NCBI GenBank assembly: GCA_016860845.1
Contig: BOKF01000070.1
Coordinates: 1-41,530, forward strand
DNA length: 41,530 bases
Reading direction: 5' to 3'
Origin: Chloroflexota bacterium
GTDB taxonomy: Bacteria > Chloroflexota > Anaerolineae > 4572-78 > J111
Shown: positions 1 through 8,402 of the stretch, piece by piece
Layout: each line of letters starts with the position of its first letter
Numbering within the stretch: position 1 is the first letter of the stretch
Position numbers and translations under genes: made by a program
Notes under the pieces: model-generated
What the model saw: the letters and a program-made list of their open reading frames with translations, nothing else
Databases searched by the model: none
Told to the model about the DNA's origin: nothing

Positions 1-120
1 GCGGCCGCCCTGCACTTGGTGCGCTACTATCAAAAACGCAATCATGTCGCTTATCTGTCTCATCGTAAATCCAAATTGGCTCAACTTGGTCTCTCAGCCG
101 TGGTCAACATTGCGCTGTAA
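1..120 (+). CDS. C-terminal fragment of an unidentified protein (window starts inside it)
   Basis: Frame 1 is open from the first base to a TAA at 118-120, giving 39 residues that are basic and end in ...LSAVVNIAL. No family is recognisable from so little sequence. Its convergent overlap with a truncated NACHT-type gene on the other strand makes the C-terminus of a transposase possible, but that is inference only. The stretch could also be a chance open frame. Confidence 0.35.
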   Translation, partial: AAALHLVRYYQKRNHVAYLSHRKSKLAQLGLSAVVNIAL

Positions 121-492
121 TACTAACGACTCCTTTAAATACCCATCAATCCAAACTAATTGAACATTTTTGAGAAGTCCATCTAATGCACGCTCACGTT
201 TTTGATTTTGCAAATGAATATGTGTAACTGTTTTTTGGGGTTGAATTGAAGATGATTTTTTACTCTCTATCAAAGTCAGAGCAAGAAATGTTAGACTAGC
301 AAATACGATCGTTCCTATAACCCTTGCTGGGGTAAAAATACTTGACCAGATATCTTGTTGAATCCAACCAGCTATTAAATTTCCAGCTATACCTGCGGAG
401 AATTCCAACAGCAAAATTCTGTAAGTTCTGATCATTTCAATAAATTTTGTCACTTTAATAAGCAGGATTTCGTTCCCGTAAAAACCAATCAA
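94..492 (-). pseudogene. Truncated membrane-anchored NACHT/STAND-type protein
   Basis: The 132-residue frame starts at a TTG; an ATG 19 codons later is an alternative. It contains two hydrophobic helices (about residues 27-45 and 58-76), then a polar linker and the stretch LLKNVQLVWIDGYLKESL. That stretch resembles the linker commonly found just before the NACHT NTPase domain in bacterial STAND proteins. The frame then stops with no P-loop. The end coincides with the start of a plus-strand open frame, so the gene was probably cut by an insertion or rearrangement. It lies 57 nt downstream of a structured RNA element in the same orientation. Membrane anchoring is predicted from hydrophobicity; the NACHT relation is inference. 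Confidence 0.4.
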
Positions 493-548
493 TAGCTTTT
501 AGTACCACCAATGAGGCTGCTAAATTTAGCAATTCCACTCACGACTCT

Positions 549-668
549 AAAACAAAAGCGCCGCCCTTTGACCAGGCGGCGCAAATATGCTACCATGCAC
601 TAATTAAACCGGGCTGGTGGCACACACACCTGATCCGGGCCAAGCCCCGCTCGCACCGGGGCTTTTTC
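549..668 (-). ncRNA. Structured RNA element, copy A
   Basis: A roughly 120-nt unit that recurs four times in the window. Read on the minus strand it has a 5' hairpin (AAGCCCCG...CGGGGCTT), a second arm (CCCGGATCAGGTG...CCACCAGCCCGG), a short GTGCATGGTAGCA hairpin, and a terminator (GCGCCGCC-TGGTCAAAG-GGCGGCGC) followed by TTTTGTTTT. A sigma70-like promoter sits exactly upstream. It could be a free small RNA or the attenuator leader of the truncated NACHT-type gene 57 nt downstream. Confidence 0.6.
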
Positions 669-674
669 ATTGCC

Positions 675-703
675 AGTATAACATACCTTAACTGGATTGA
701 CAA
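675..703 (-). promoter_or_regulatory. Sigma70-like promoter of RNA element A
   Basis: On the minus strand TTGTCA (703-698) and TATACT (680-675) are separated by 17 nt. The same promoter with the same spacing precedes copy B, and TTGTCA-17-TATCAT precedes copy C. The predicted start lies near 668, just ahead of the first hairpin. Confidence 0.65.
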
Positions 704-774
704 TCAAGTATTATAGAACCTATTATGTTAAAATAATAGCACAAATATTCTGTCCTGTAAAGGTAGATCTACAC

Positions 775-3348
775 CTAGAAACGACGCAACCACCAATTAA
801 AACGAAATACCTGCCGTCCTAATTTGTTGGCTGGATTCCTCAGCCACTCATATAGAGAGTAGATTTGCCGCAACACCAGAGAGGCCAACTTCGCTAGTGG
901 CTGTATGCTTGTATATTTTCTGAAAGTTCTTGCCCCCATGATACTGAGTCGTTGTGGGAGATCAAGATGAAGCCAATACTCATAATCCATATTCTTGTCA
1001 CATTCTAGCAAGTATTCGATCGCTTTTGGAAAATCTTTAGCCCTCCAAGCAAGAAATCCTAAACCACCATAAGCATCTGCTAAATAAAATGGGTTTGCTA
1101 TACTTTTCGCAATCTTTAAAGCTTTGACAGATAGATCGTTTGCTTGAAAATAATTGCCCTGTAACGAAGTCGCCCAAGCCAATCCGTAAAGCATAATCAT
1201 ATACTGATAACCTAAGAATCGTTCTTGCTCGGCAAGTTTTAATGCTCTTTCGTAAATTGGGATTGCTTCTGAGAAATTTTTAGTATCTCTAAAAATATGT
1301 CCTAACCACCGAAGAGCGTCAACTTGAAACCAAGGTTTTTCTAAACGTTCAAATTCCTTAGCACAGCTTCTGAATAATTCGTCTGCTTTATTCATTTCGC
1401 CCCATAGGTACAACGTGCGAGCAATTTCTAATTTACATCTTGTTACGCCAAGATCATCCCCTTCTTTCTCAAAGATATTCAGTGCTTTTTGATACCAACT
1501 CAACGCTTTAGAAATTTGATATACCTCGACATCGGAATAGAAATCTGCAAGTCCAAAAAGGATTTCATAAGCGTAATCAGACTGATTGCCAAGTCGTTCA
1601 TAAACTTCGAGAGATAAATGATAATATTTCTCTGCTTTTTTCATTTCTCTCAAATGCTCATATTCTGTACCAAGTTCATGATACGTTTCAGCTAATTGAT
1701 TGGTATCTCCCCCTACCTGTTCTAATAACTGAGTAGCAGTTTCAGTGTATTCCCTCCCTTGTTTTGTTCGTCGCCAGAGTCGGTAAACTCTGCCCAAATT
1801 TAATAAAATTGAAGCGCGTAATTCTTTTGCTTCCACTGTTGGACAGAGTTTAAGGGCCTGTTGGAAGTTCTCTTGAGCATCCTTAAGTTTTCCTCTTTCC
1901 AAATATATTTCGCCTGTACGTGCTAAGGCTCGCACTTCACGGTAATCATAATCTTTGAAAAACCAGCTTTGCAAATAACTTAAAGCCAAAGCTTCCTGCA
2001 CTAGTTGGTGTAAATATCGGTACACTAGTTGACTTTCGTCCTCAGCAGCACGGATAACCAAACCTGCCCCGGTGGCACATTCCATTACTTCACGATAATT
2101 GGCACTTGAGGCCTGTTTATCAGACCAGGACCCTATCCAGCCGCGTTCCATAAATTTGAAGGACATTTCACCTAATGTACCAACTACTAAATCAGCCTCT
2201 AAATTTCTACGTCTCGCTTCACGATGTAGTGCTGCTTGACAAGTGTATTGCACTAACTGAAAACGATCTGTTGGCACTATGTGCCAGTTTTCTTGGATAA
2301 GTTGCACGAGGCTACGTAGAAAAAAAGGGGTCCGTATCAGGTTTTTTAGTTCAGGTTGTTGTTCCAAGATGGCGTCAAAGCGTTGACTTAGACGACCAAG
2401 ATGTCTTTGGACAAATTCCATTATTTGGTCATCGGTCAAGGGCAAAACACGAAATTCTCGCCACCCTAATAGATGAGTGTATTCAAGAATGCGACATGAA
2501 AGAACGAATTGACTCCTACTTTCTCTTGCTAATACCATGAGATCATTTTCTCTAGGATCAATTATCTTTTTCGATTGTTCATCTTGGGAGGTCATTTTAG
2601 AAGATGAGGTGTCAGAGTTCTCTAATTCACGTTGTGGCAACTCATTAAGGCCATCTGCTAATATCAACAACTTGCCTTTAACCAACCAATCTTGGAAAGT
2701 GATCGGGGTAATATCTTGGCTATCCAATATCTCCGCAAATTCCGACCAAATGAAATCTTCCGCTGACGTTTTTTTGTCAGCCCATTTTCCTAAAGAAACC
2801 CACACAGGTAGAAGTTGATCGGGTTGAGTGCGGAATTTCTCAATCTGCTGAAGGGCTATAAAGCGAAGCGAGGTTGTTTTGCCAATGCCTGGATCTCCAA
2901 GCAGTGTAGCTAGCCGATGCAGAGTAATAACTTCCTTTAAGAGATATGATATGCCACCTCCCCTAATATCTACTTCAACTCTTAAATCAAAGGAAGCTCG
3001 CAACGCTTGCTGAAGAGCAAATAATGTTGAAGGATCTTCTAACTCAAGGGCTTCAACCGTCAACATCACATAACGATCTTGACGGAAAACCTCCAATATC
3101 TGCGATTGCAGCCGTTCCAAATATTTTAAACAAGCAATTGATGTATTCAGCGGCTTTACAAGGGCTTGGTTCTCAGGGATTTCATCGAGTTGTGCGCGTA
3201 AAATCTCAATTTCTGCCTCTATCTCCTCGATTTCTATGAGGATTTTAGGGTCAGTATATATACCTGCCAAAGCTTGTTGTTCTTTGAGTTTTTGCAAGCG
3301 ACGAGAGCGATTACGTATGAGGGTTTTTTTATCGGCTTGCTGGGACAT
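775..3348 (-). CDS. STAND-family ATPase: helical N-terminal module, NACHT, TPR repeats
   Basis: 857-residue protein. The ATG at 3348 is preferred over an upstream in-frame ATG at 3414 because the helical module begins directly after it. Residues 8-50 form a charged helical module (RRLQKLKEQQ...DPKILIEIEEIEAEI) shared with the response regulator at 17.7 kb and the kinase-like protein at 37.4 kb. The P-loop GDPGIGKTT is at 151-159 and Walker B LLILADGLNELP at 227-238. From about residue 480 to 800 there are tetratricopeptide repeats. STAND proteins are signal-responsive oligomerising switches, and many act in anti-phage defence or programmed cell death. No effector domain is evident, so a partner carrying the same module may supply it. 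The gene is AT-rich compared with the core and is preceded by RNA element B, which suggests acquired cargo. Confidence 0.85.
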   Translation of the reverse strand: MSQQADKKTLIRNRSRRLQKLKEQQALAGIYTDPKILIEIEEIEAEIEILRAQLDEIPENQALVKPLNTSIACLKYLERLQSQILEVFRQDRYVMLTVEALELEDPSTLFALQQALRASFDLRVEVDIRGGGISYLLKEVITLHRLATLLGDPGIGKTTSLRFIALQQIEKFRTQPDQLLPVWVSLGKWADKKTSAEDFIWSEFAEILDSQDITPITFQDWLVKGKLLILADGLNELPQRELENSDTSSSKMTSQDEQSKKIIDPRENDLMVLARESRSQFVLSCRILEYTHLLGWREFRVLPLTDDQIMEFVQRHLGRLSQRFDAILEQQPELKNLIRTPFFLRSLVQLIQENWHIVPTDRFQLVQYTCQAALHREARRRNLEADLVVGTLGEMSFKFMERGWIGSWSDKQASSANYREVMECATGAGLVIRAAEDESQLVYRYLHQLVQEALALSYLQSWFFKDYDYREVRALARTGEIYLERGKLKDAQENFQQALKLCPTVEAKELRASILLNLGRVYRLWRRTKQGREYTETATQLLEQVGGDTNQLAETYHELGTEYEHLREMKKAEKYYHLSLEVYERLGNQSDYAYEILFGLADFYSDVEVYQISKALSWYQKALNIFEKEGDDLGVTRCKLEIARTLYLWGEMNKADELFRSCAKEFERLEKPWFQVDALRWLGHIFRDTKNFSEAIPIYERALKLAEQERFLGYQYMIMLYGLAWATSLQGNYFQANDLSVKALKIAKSIANPFYLADAYGGLGFLAWRAKDFPKAIEYLLECDKNMDYEYWLHLDLPQRLSIMGARTFRKYTSIQPLAKLASLVLRQIYSLYEWLRNPANKLGRQVFRFNWWLRRF

Positions 3349-3424
3349 GAATAGCTTCTCAACTATGAGGGAAGAAAACACCGCAGGTACAGTTATTAAG
3401 TTTAGTACCCACACTCACGGCTCT

Positions 3425-3544
3425 AAAACAAAAGCGCCGCCCTTTGACCAGGCGGCGCAAATATGCTACCATGCACGCAACAAACCGGGCTGGTGGCTCA
3501 ATCACCTGATCCGGGCCAAGCCCCGCTCCCAACGGGGCTTTTTC
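3425..3544 (-). ncRNA. Structured RNA element, copy B
   Basis: Same architecture as copy A and nearly the same sequence: 5' GC hairpin, CCCGGATCAGGTG/CCACCAGCCCGG arm, TGCATGGTAGCA hairpin, and terminator hairpin followed by TTTTGTTTT (3433-3425 on the minus strand). The homology continues briefly past the terminator (TAGAGCCGTGAGTG). It lies 77 nt upstream of, and co-oriented with, the STAND gene, so it is either a separate small RNA or an attenuator for that gene. Confidence 0.65.
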
Positions 3545-3550
3545 GTTGTC

Positions 3551-3579
3551 AGTATAACATAATCTGGCCGGATTGACAA
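3551..3579 (-). promoter_or_regulatory. Sigma70-like promoter of RNA element B
   Basis: Minus-strand TTGTCA (3579-3574), a 17-nt spacer and TATACT (3556-3551). Spacing and hexamers are identical to copy A although the spacer differs (GGCCAGAT against AGTTAAGG). That pattern fits a selected promoter. The predicted start is near 3544. Confidence 0.7.
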
Positions 3580-3583
3580 TCAT

Positions 3584-3619
3584 CAACAAAGCCCCTTCCA
3601 CGCGGAAGGGGCTTTGTTG
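3584..3619. terminator. Bidirectional palindromic hairpin at the core/cargo boundary
   Basis: A 36-bp nearly perfect inverted repeat built on GCCCCTTCC-ACGC-GGAAGGGGC, flanked by CAACAAA and TTTGTTG. A close relative stands at the matching position beside RNA element C (37021-37054), and another at 32923. Confidence 0.7.
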
Positions 3620-3682
3620 ATTTGGCCGCAGCATAAAAGATTTTGAAAAATCATAGGTTTCCAAGTGGAAAGGAGATAATCA

Positions 3683-4144
3683 GTGAACGAAGCACTCATT
3701 TTGGGCTGTTCGGATCGCAAGCGGGGCTTTTCCGGCCCGGCTATCCTGGTCTATGACGGCCCGCTGTGGAAAATTGTCAGAAATTCCCTGCCGCGCGTGG
3801 ACTTGTTTTGTCTGAGCGCCCTACACGGGCTGATTCGAGCGGATCAGCGCATCCAGCCGTATGATTTGACCCTGGCCAAAAGCAGTTTGGACGTTCCCCA
3901 ATTGGGGAATCAGTGGCTTGATCTGGGCTTAAACAGTTATAACAATATCTACACCTGTATGGGACAGGACTATGCGCTGCTCCTGGGGAAAGTGGCAGCG
4001 AATTACAGCCGGACCGGGCGGATTTTTCGTATCGGCCAACCGGGTGACGGCATCGGCCAGTTGGGGCAGGCCCTCAGAAAGTGGTGCCGGCAGAACCAGG
4101 GCGACGTGCCAAATTGGATCGGGTTATGCCTGAAAGATGGCTGA
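3683..4144 (+). CDS. DUF6884-like small protein
   Basis: 153 residues from a GTG start with a good ribosome-binding site (AAAGGAGATAATCA). It begins with ALILGCSDRKR, a beta strand followed by a C-S-x-x-K/R motif, and contains LSALHGLIRADQRIQPYDLTL. The combination of an SA-x-HGL segment followed by PYD-x-TL is the signature I associate with DUF6884-type proteins, which are often phage-encoded and have no settled function. An exact copy of the 16-bp palindrome lies inside the coding region (3894-3909), encoding part of VPQLGNQ. It is the first gene of a plus-strand run that ends at 4928. Confidence 0.65.
   Translation: MNEALILGCSDRKRGFSGPAILVYDGPLWKIVRNSLPRVDLFCLSALHGLIRADQRIQPYDLTLAKSSLDVPQLGNQWLDLGLNSYNNIYTCMGQDYALLLGKVAANYSRTGRIFRIGQPGDGIGQLGQALRKWCRQNQGDVPNWIGLCLKDG
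3894..3909. repeat. 16-bp palindrome TTCCCCAATTGGGGAA, copy 1
   Basis: Exact copy, inside the DUF6884-like gene. It is the leftmost of seven in the window. Confidence 0.95.
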
Positions 4145-4467
4145 ACGACCCGCCGCCCCAAAGCCGCAAGCGGACGAAGGACAGCCAGGTAACATACACC
4201 GATCTGGAAGGCTGGGTTAGAGAGACATATCGTTTGGAAGATCGTCACGCCAGCGGAGATAAGTACGTGATCCAAGCCAACCACCTCGAAGGGCTGCCGC
4301 CTCGTTACATCCAGCGGTGCGCCTGCCTGGATACGCTGGAAAAAGCAGCCAGAATCATCAAAGAATATCGCCCTCCTCGCGGTCAGCGGGGAGGGCATTT
4401 TTCTACTTCTATCCTGGTTGAACTCAACAACCAAATTGAACGAGTAAAAAAGAAGGGGAAGGGGTGA
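4126..4467 (+). CDS. Small hypothetical protein
   Basis: 113 residues if read from the ATG at 4126, which overlaps the end of the previous gene; a GTG at 4081 is also possible. The product is basic, with a helical central part (CLDTLEKAARIIKEY). I do not recognise the family. A terminator-like hairpin followed by five T residues (4370-4402) lies inside the frame. Either the protein ends differently from this prediction or the hairpin is a tolerated intragenic structure. It is followed closely by another small gene on the same strand. Confidence 0.5.
   Translation: MPERWLNDPPPQSRKRTKDSQVTYTDLEGWVRETYRLEDRHASGDKYVIQANHLEGLPPRYIQRCACLDTLEKAARIIKEYRPPRGQRGGHFSTSILVELNNQIERVKKKGKG
4370..4402 (+). 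terminator. Intrinsic-terminator-like hairpin inside a coding frame
   Basis: GCCCTCC ... GGAGGGC stem with a GC-rich loop, followed by ATTTTT. Its position inside an open frame is unusual. Confidence 0.45.
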
Positions 4468-4580
4468 TTCGTGTATTAATTTACCTCTCCCTCCCCTATA
4501 CTTCATATTACTCTTGTTATCGGAAGCAAAATACCTGGCTGGGCCACCCCCTGCCCCGCCAGCGACCGAAGGGAGTGCAT

Positions 4581-4928
4581 ATGTCTGATTTATTCCCCCA
4601 CTATGGTATCGGGGATGCAGTTTATTTCCGTTACATCCCCTTTGATTTTATTAACCCCCAAACCGGCGAGGTCATTGTCCAAACGCCCGAGATCCCGGCC
4701 ACTGTCATCAGCATCGCCCACAACTTTAGCCAGGACATCGAGCTTAACCCCGGCTGCTGGCTGCCGCGAGTGCTGCGCACGGATTGGGTAGGCTTCTTTT
4801 ACTTCGTTCAAATTGACCAGGAGGAGGCGGCCCTGCTGGGCTTGGACTTGCGTTATCCAGCCGGCTCGCCGCTGACCTCTGACGTTCTCAAAGAAAACCA
4901 GATTACTGGAGGAAGGATTGCCTTTTAG
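4581..4928 (+). CDS. Hypothetical protein
   Basis: 115 residues. The ATG at 4581 is chosen because GGGAG precedes it at good spacing; the frame is open upstream but that part does not look like protein. The product is rich in beta-type segments (IGDAVYFRY, TVISIAH, WVGFFYFVQI) and ends ...GGRIAF. No family is recognised. It is convergent with and overlaps the terminase large-subunit gene by 4 nt, so it is the last gene of the short plus-strand group. Confidence 0.6.
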   Translation: MSDLFPHYGIGDAVYFRYIPFDFINPQTGEVIVQTPEIPATVISIAHNFSQDIELNPGCWLPRVLRTDWVGFFYFVQIDQEEAALLGLDLRYPAGSPLTSDVLKENQITGGRIAF

Positions 4929-6484
4929 CCGGGAAGATAGAGACCCGCTGTGCGGGGCGTCAGCACCCCACTGCGGGCTTCGTGAGCCGGGGCCAGCACC
5001 ACCGGAGTATCGGGCTGATGCTCCTCGGCGTAATCTTCCCATTGATACATCCGGAGGAAGAAAGCCGCCATCATCAGCACGGCCACGATGTCCTGGGGCA
5101 GTTTGTTATCCTCAGCCAATTTGTACGTGAGAAGCTGACCCCGTATTCCCTGGATGTAAGGCCAACGGATAAGCTGGCGCTCGACCAGGCGCATCGCGGC
5201 CACTAGCATCCCCTTTTTGTCGCCGGAGAAGTTCATACCGGCGGCGGCAATCCCCCGGTCGAGCAGGACCTGTTCATTCCAAAGTTTCTGCGTCCCGGTC
5301 GAATCGATCAGGCTGTCCAGGGGCCGGTACTTTCGATAAGCATACTCATACGCGGTCAGGAAGTTATCATAGCTCCCGTGGCCATACACCCACTTGAAAT
5401 AAATCAGGGTGGCCCGCTGCCGGGGGAAGTCTGTGATATCCAGCACCCAGATCACACCGGCGTTTCGTCGCGGCGGGTTGTCGCTGCCCGGATCGCCGAT
5501 CAGTAGGTAGTTACGACCCTTCCTGGCCTCGCTGGGCATCTCAAAGTGGACGCAACCTGCACCCGGATTCTCCTCGTAAGCCCACTCCGGCGTAGGCACT
5601 TCCTTCTCCAGCAGATGATATTGGGCGTGGCGGTTGAGGCTCCAATCCTCACACGCGGTCACCGAGTTGACGTGAAAGTGCTCGCCTGAGCCTTCGGGCT
5701 TCTTCCCTTCCAGCATCATCTCCCACTGATCCTTGGGGATGACCAGCTTGAACGAATCAATATCCTCTTTGCTCAGGTTGTCCTCAGACTTGATCACCAT
5801 CGAGAGGAAATAGTCCGGCTGTTCAAACATCCGGTCCATCCTCTCCCAGAGCCAGGGCGGTGCGACTTCATAGTTGGCCGTGATGCAGGAGAGCCGGCGC
5901 TGCCGGGGCCGCTCGCGGCCATTCCGCATATTGACGGTCCCGCGCAAGCGGCTGATGAGCATCGTCAGCAACCAACTTCCATCAATCAGCACCCCGCACT
6001 CGTCCACGTTGGCCGCGTCCAGGCTAACTCCCTGGATCCGCTCGGCGTCATCGGCGGCGCTCATAAACCAGAGGGTTGATTCGCCGATACCGTTATGTTT
6101 CAAAATGATCCGGGGATAGGGACGCTCGGCGTATTTGTAGATGAACTTCTCAAAGGGCTTATCTGCCGCTTCGGCCAGGATAGCCCGGTATTGCAGGGCC
6201 GATTGCCAGGCGGTCGGGGCTACGTTCATATACTCGTAGCCCGGCGTCATCGCGGCGAAGGCAGCATAGCTCAGGCCGGCACCCACTGTTTTACCGCTCC
6301 CCACACCACCCACACAGCTCAGTTGAGTCTGGGCCGCGTGATGCCAGTAGAACTGCCATTCGCGCAGCTCCCGGCCACCGAAGTAATACTTGATAAACCA
6401 GTTGATCCCGATACCATCGGCGGGATTACAGGCACGTTTAAAGATTTCGATGTCAGCGGGAGTCAACTGGTAAGGTCGGGGCAT
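4925..6484 (-). CDS. terL: Phage terminase large subunit
   Basis: 519 residues, a normal length for TerL. The N-terminal ATPase has the P-loop GGVGSGKT (59-66) and Walker B ANVDECG (D161, E162). The C-terminal RNase H-like nuclease has acidic residues in LLIGDPG (D331), SLIDSTG (D394) and LPQDIVAVL (D465). TerL pumps DNA into preformed heads and cuts concatemers. The start at 6484 is fixed by GGGGAAAAACGACA just upstream, and this Shine-Dalgarno region is part of the 16-bp palindrome (copy 2). It lies downstream of three small genes on the minus strand; its small subunit is 19 kb away. No portal or capsid gene lies next to it. Confidence 0.9.
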   Translation of the reverse strand: MPRPYQLTPADIEIFKRACNPADGIGINWFIKYYFGGRELREWQFYWHHAAQTQLSCVGGVGSGKTVGAGLSYAAFAAMTPGYEYMNVAPTAWQSALQYRAILAEAADKPFEKFIYKYAERPYPRIILKHNGIGESTLWFMSAADDAERIQGVSLDAANVDECGVLIDGSWLLTMLISRLRGTVNMRNGRERPRQRRLSCITANYEVAPPWLWERMDRMFEQPDYFLSMVIKSEDNLSKEDIDSFKLVIPKDQWEMMLEGKKPEGSGEHFHVNSVTACEDWSLNRHAQYHLLEKEVPTPEWAYEENPGAGCVHFEMPSEARKGRNYLLIGDPGSDNPPRRNAGVIWVLDITDFPRQRATLIYFKWVYGHGSYDNFLTAYEYAYRKYRPLDSLIDSTGTQKLWNEQVLLDRGIAAAGMNFSGDKKGMLVAAMRLVERQLIRWPYIQGIRGQLLTYKLAEDNKLPQDIVAVLMMAAFFLRMYQWEDYAEEHQPDTPVVLAPAHEARSGVLTPRTAGLYLPG

Positions 6485-6492
6485 TGTCGTTT

Positions 6493-6508
6493 TTCCCCAA
6501 TTGGGGAA
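6493..6508. repeat. 16-bp palindrome TTCCCCAATTGGGGAA, copy 2
   Basis: Exact copy located 9 nt upstream of the terL start on the minus strand. It overlaps the ribosome-binding site and the end of the next gene upstream. Confidence 0.95.
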
Positions 6509-6510
6509 TC

Positions 6511-6939
6511 CTAGAGGTAAAACCTCTGCCGGTCGGGCTTGAGGCCGGTGGTGGGCGCCAGGTAGCTGAAGGCGACCATCTCGTGCTCTTTTTTCCACTG
6601 GACGAGCTGGCTGACGAGCTGGTAAGCCAGCAGATCGGCCATCTGGCCCCAACGGGCCGGTCCAAGGGCCAGAACCTCGTTGGGGTCGTAATGACTTTCA
6701 AAGTGAAGCAGTTCCCGCCCGTACACCCCTTCTTTACAGAACGAGACGTAGACGACCAGGGCGCAGACGCATTCCGCCTCATCGGAGAGCAGCGCCGGAA
6801 CCTGGGCGTCGAGGCAGAGCTTGCCGGCTCCGGCCACTTCGATGCCGTCGAACAGGCGCAAGGTGGCGTAGTGGTGCATCTGCTCGCTGAGCATCTGGAG
6901 ATAGCTCTGCATAGTGCGGGAAACGTTCTGTCTAGGCAC
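6511..6939 (-). CDS. Hypothetical protein in the terminase operon
   Basis: 142 residues from a GTG that overlaps the stop of the preceding gene by 8 nt; an internal ATG at codon 10 is an alternative. The sequence contains an N-terminal helical part (MQSYLQMLSEQMHHY) and a middle part with acidic residues and cysteines (DEAECVCALVVYVSF). No recognised domain. Its place between terL and two further small genes would suit a virion or packaging accessory, but this is inference only. Confidence 0.6.
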   Translation of the reverse strand: MPRQNVSRTMQSYLQMLSEQMHHYATLRLFDGIEVAGAGKLCLDAQVPALLSDEAECVCALVVYVSFCKEGVYGRELLHFESHYDPNEVLALGPARWGQMADLLAYQLVSQLVQWKKEHEMVAFSYLAPTTGLKPDRQRFYL

Positions 6940-7240
6940 TCTTAGCCGCCTTCTTTTTGGAGGTTGTAGGTGCGGTTTCGGCGGTTACGCCGGTGATCAC
7001 TTCACCGTATTTCTGTGGGTCCAGTTCGTGCAGCTTGGTTAGCAGTTCGTCCCTTTTGGCGTCCAATGGCCGTAGTGCATCTTCAACCCGGGCCAGTTCC
7101 GCCAGCAGCACCGCTTCGGGGTTGTCGCCTACAAACACCCGGCCATCGGTCAGCCGGTCGCCGGGCTTCAACCGGGGCCGCTCCGCGTTAGGATCGCCCT
7201 GCGGTCCCCACATGGTCGCATCACTGTAGTAGGGCAGCAT
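6932..7240 (-). CDS. Small hypothetical protein with lysine-rich tail
   Basis: 102 residues. The ATG overlaps the stop of the upstream gene (TAATG), a sign of translational coupling. A helical segment (EAVLLAELARVEDALRPLDAKRDELLTKL is the region, roughly residues 42-70) is followed by a Thr/Ala/Lys-rich tail ending KKKAAKSA. No family is recognised. It lies in the same minus-strand operon as terL. Confidence 0.65.
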   Translation of the reverse strand: MLPYYSDATMWGPQGDPNAERPRLKPGDRLTDGRVFVGDNPEAVLLAELARVEDALRPLDAKRDELLTKLHELDPQKYGEVITGVTAETAPTTSKKKAAKSA

Positions 7241-7638
7241 TATCTATCCCCCCACACGATGAAGCTGACCGAACCGCTGCGGGTGTCGTCCTTGGCGATC
7301 TTGATCGTCTGCATCTCGGCCTGGGCCATCATAAAGTTGCCTTCGGCCATCTTGATCGGCGCAACCGCGCCGTCCACGCTCAGTTCCAGATTGATCTCGC
7401 TCTTGATCGCAATTCCGCGAATGGTGGACAGTCCGACTACAAACGGGTCCACAATCGCCGGCGTGGCGATGTTGGTTCCCTTGACGCAGAGGGTGAAGCT
7501 GGAAGCAGCCACGTCCAGCCAGTAATCGCCCTCGACCTTGCCGGTGATCTCGTACTCGTAGATAAACTCGCGGTCCACCACGGTCTCGCCACCGTCTACA
7601 ATCTTGATTACCGATGAAGCTGTAAGCATTGTCGCCAT
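7240..7638 (-). CDS. Hypothetical protein, first gene of the terminase operon
   Basis: 132 residues preceded by a strong AGGAAGGA ribosome-binding site. The sequence is beta-rich with few charged runs (for example DYWLDVAASSFTLCVKGT and SGSVSFIVWGD). That style is common in small virion or tail-tube-like proteins, but no motif proves it. It heads the operon 7638 to 4925 that ends with terL. A small head, tail or decoration protein is a guess. Confidence 0.65.
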   Translation of the reverse strand: MATMLTASSVIKIVDGGETVVDREFIYEYEITGKVEGDYWLDVAASSFTLCVKGTNIATPAIVDPFVVGLSTIRGIAIKSEINLELSVDGAVAPIKMAEGNFMMAQAEMQTIKIAKDDTRSGSVSFIVWGDR

Positions 7639-8126
7639 AAAAGTAGGTCCTTCCTGTTGTGAAATTAGGGGCTTTTGCCCCTTGTCAGGACCACTCTATG
7701 CCAAAAAACTTTGAAAATTAAGCACTCCATTGCCAAGCTCGCACTGAGACGCTCCGCAACGCGCCGCCGTGCTTTTACCGCCTCACTGGTCCGCACGAAA
7801 ATCCTACCAGTAGAGAGCAACCCTATGCACCGAGGGCTAAAACTCAGGGCCGGGTTTGGGCTGGCCGCCCGTTGCCGCTATTGGCATCCCTGCCGGGAAA
7901 ATTGCAGGCCAGCACTAAAAGGGGAGAAGGGTAGCCCCCCCAGGTTTTTTGGACACCCCCGGAGTGTGAGCGGCTAACGGGTAAGGTTGAAATTATGCAA
8001 TAGGAACTACCCCCCTGTAGATTGTTTCTTTTGTGACCCCCGGTGGGGGGAGACCCCTCCCCCCTACCGTTGGTTTCAGTGAAGTTCTTCTTATTCATTC
8101 AGTTACCCACGAAAGGATAGTTCCCT
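7639..8126. other. Divergent intergenic region
   Basis: 488 bp between the minus-strand terminase operon and a plus-strand run of small genes. It contains a GGGGCTTTTGCCCC hairpin (about 7668-7681) and runs of C and G around 7930-8070 (including GGTGGGGGGAGACCCC). Short open frames here have no ribosome-binding site and no protein-like composition. It presumably holds the promoters for both directions, but I cannot place them securely. Confidence 0.5.
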
Positions 8127-8402
8127 ATGTCTACCCAAAAACCCACCAACGAAGTCGTCATTGCCTTCGGCAAGGATAGCAACGGTTGTGTCATCATCAC
8201 CCTGTTCGATGTTCACGGTGACGCGATGAAAGCCGAGTTCACCAAGGCCAGCGGCTTGGAGCAATCGAAGCTGGCCGGTAAAGCTGCGATTGCCAAAACC
8301 GGCGTCATCGGCGAAGCCGTCAAAGCCCTGGGTTTGGTCCGCAAGCACTTCAATGCCAACGGCCACAACTACTACAGCTACACCAAACAACTGCCGGCGT
8401 AA
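8127..8402 (+). CDS. Small hypothetical protein
   Basis: 91 residues. The start is supported by CACGAAAGGA, a leader shared by several genes in this stretch. The protein mixes beta-type segments (NEVVIAFGKDSNGCVIITLF) and a helical middle (KLAGKAAIAKTGVIGEAVKALGL). It is compact and soluble-looking. No family recognised. A clear intrinsic terminator follows the stop, so it is probably a single-gene unit. Confidence 0.7.
   Translation: MSTQKPTNEVVIAFGKDSNGCVIITLFDVHGDAMKAEFTKASGLEQSKLAGKAAIAKTGVIGEAVKALGLVRKHFNANGHNYYSYTKQLPA

Noticed and set aside
1..8. GCGGCCGC (NotI site) as a cloning-vector junction
   Set aside because: The octamer lies inside an open frame that continues naturally and is GC-rich like the core. 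No vector sequence is seen.
549..668. RNA element read as an integron attC site
   Set aside because: It lacks RYYYAAC/GTTRRRY ends, and has a promoter at the 5' edge and a rho-independent terminator at the 3' edge, unlike the true attC-like sites at 17555, 30520 and 31433.
7675..7977. Plus-strand frame of 100 codons in the divergent intergenic region
   Set aside because: No ribosome-binding site, basic and cysteine-rich nonsense composition, located over the presumed promoter region.
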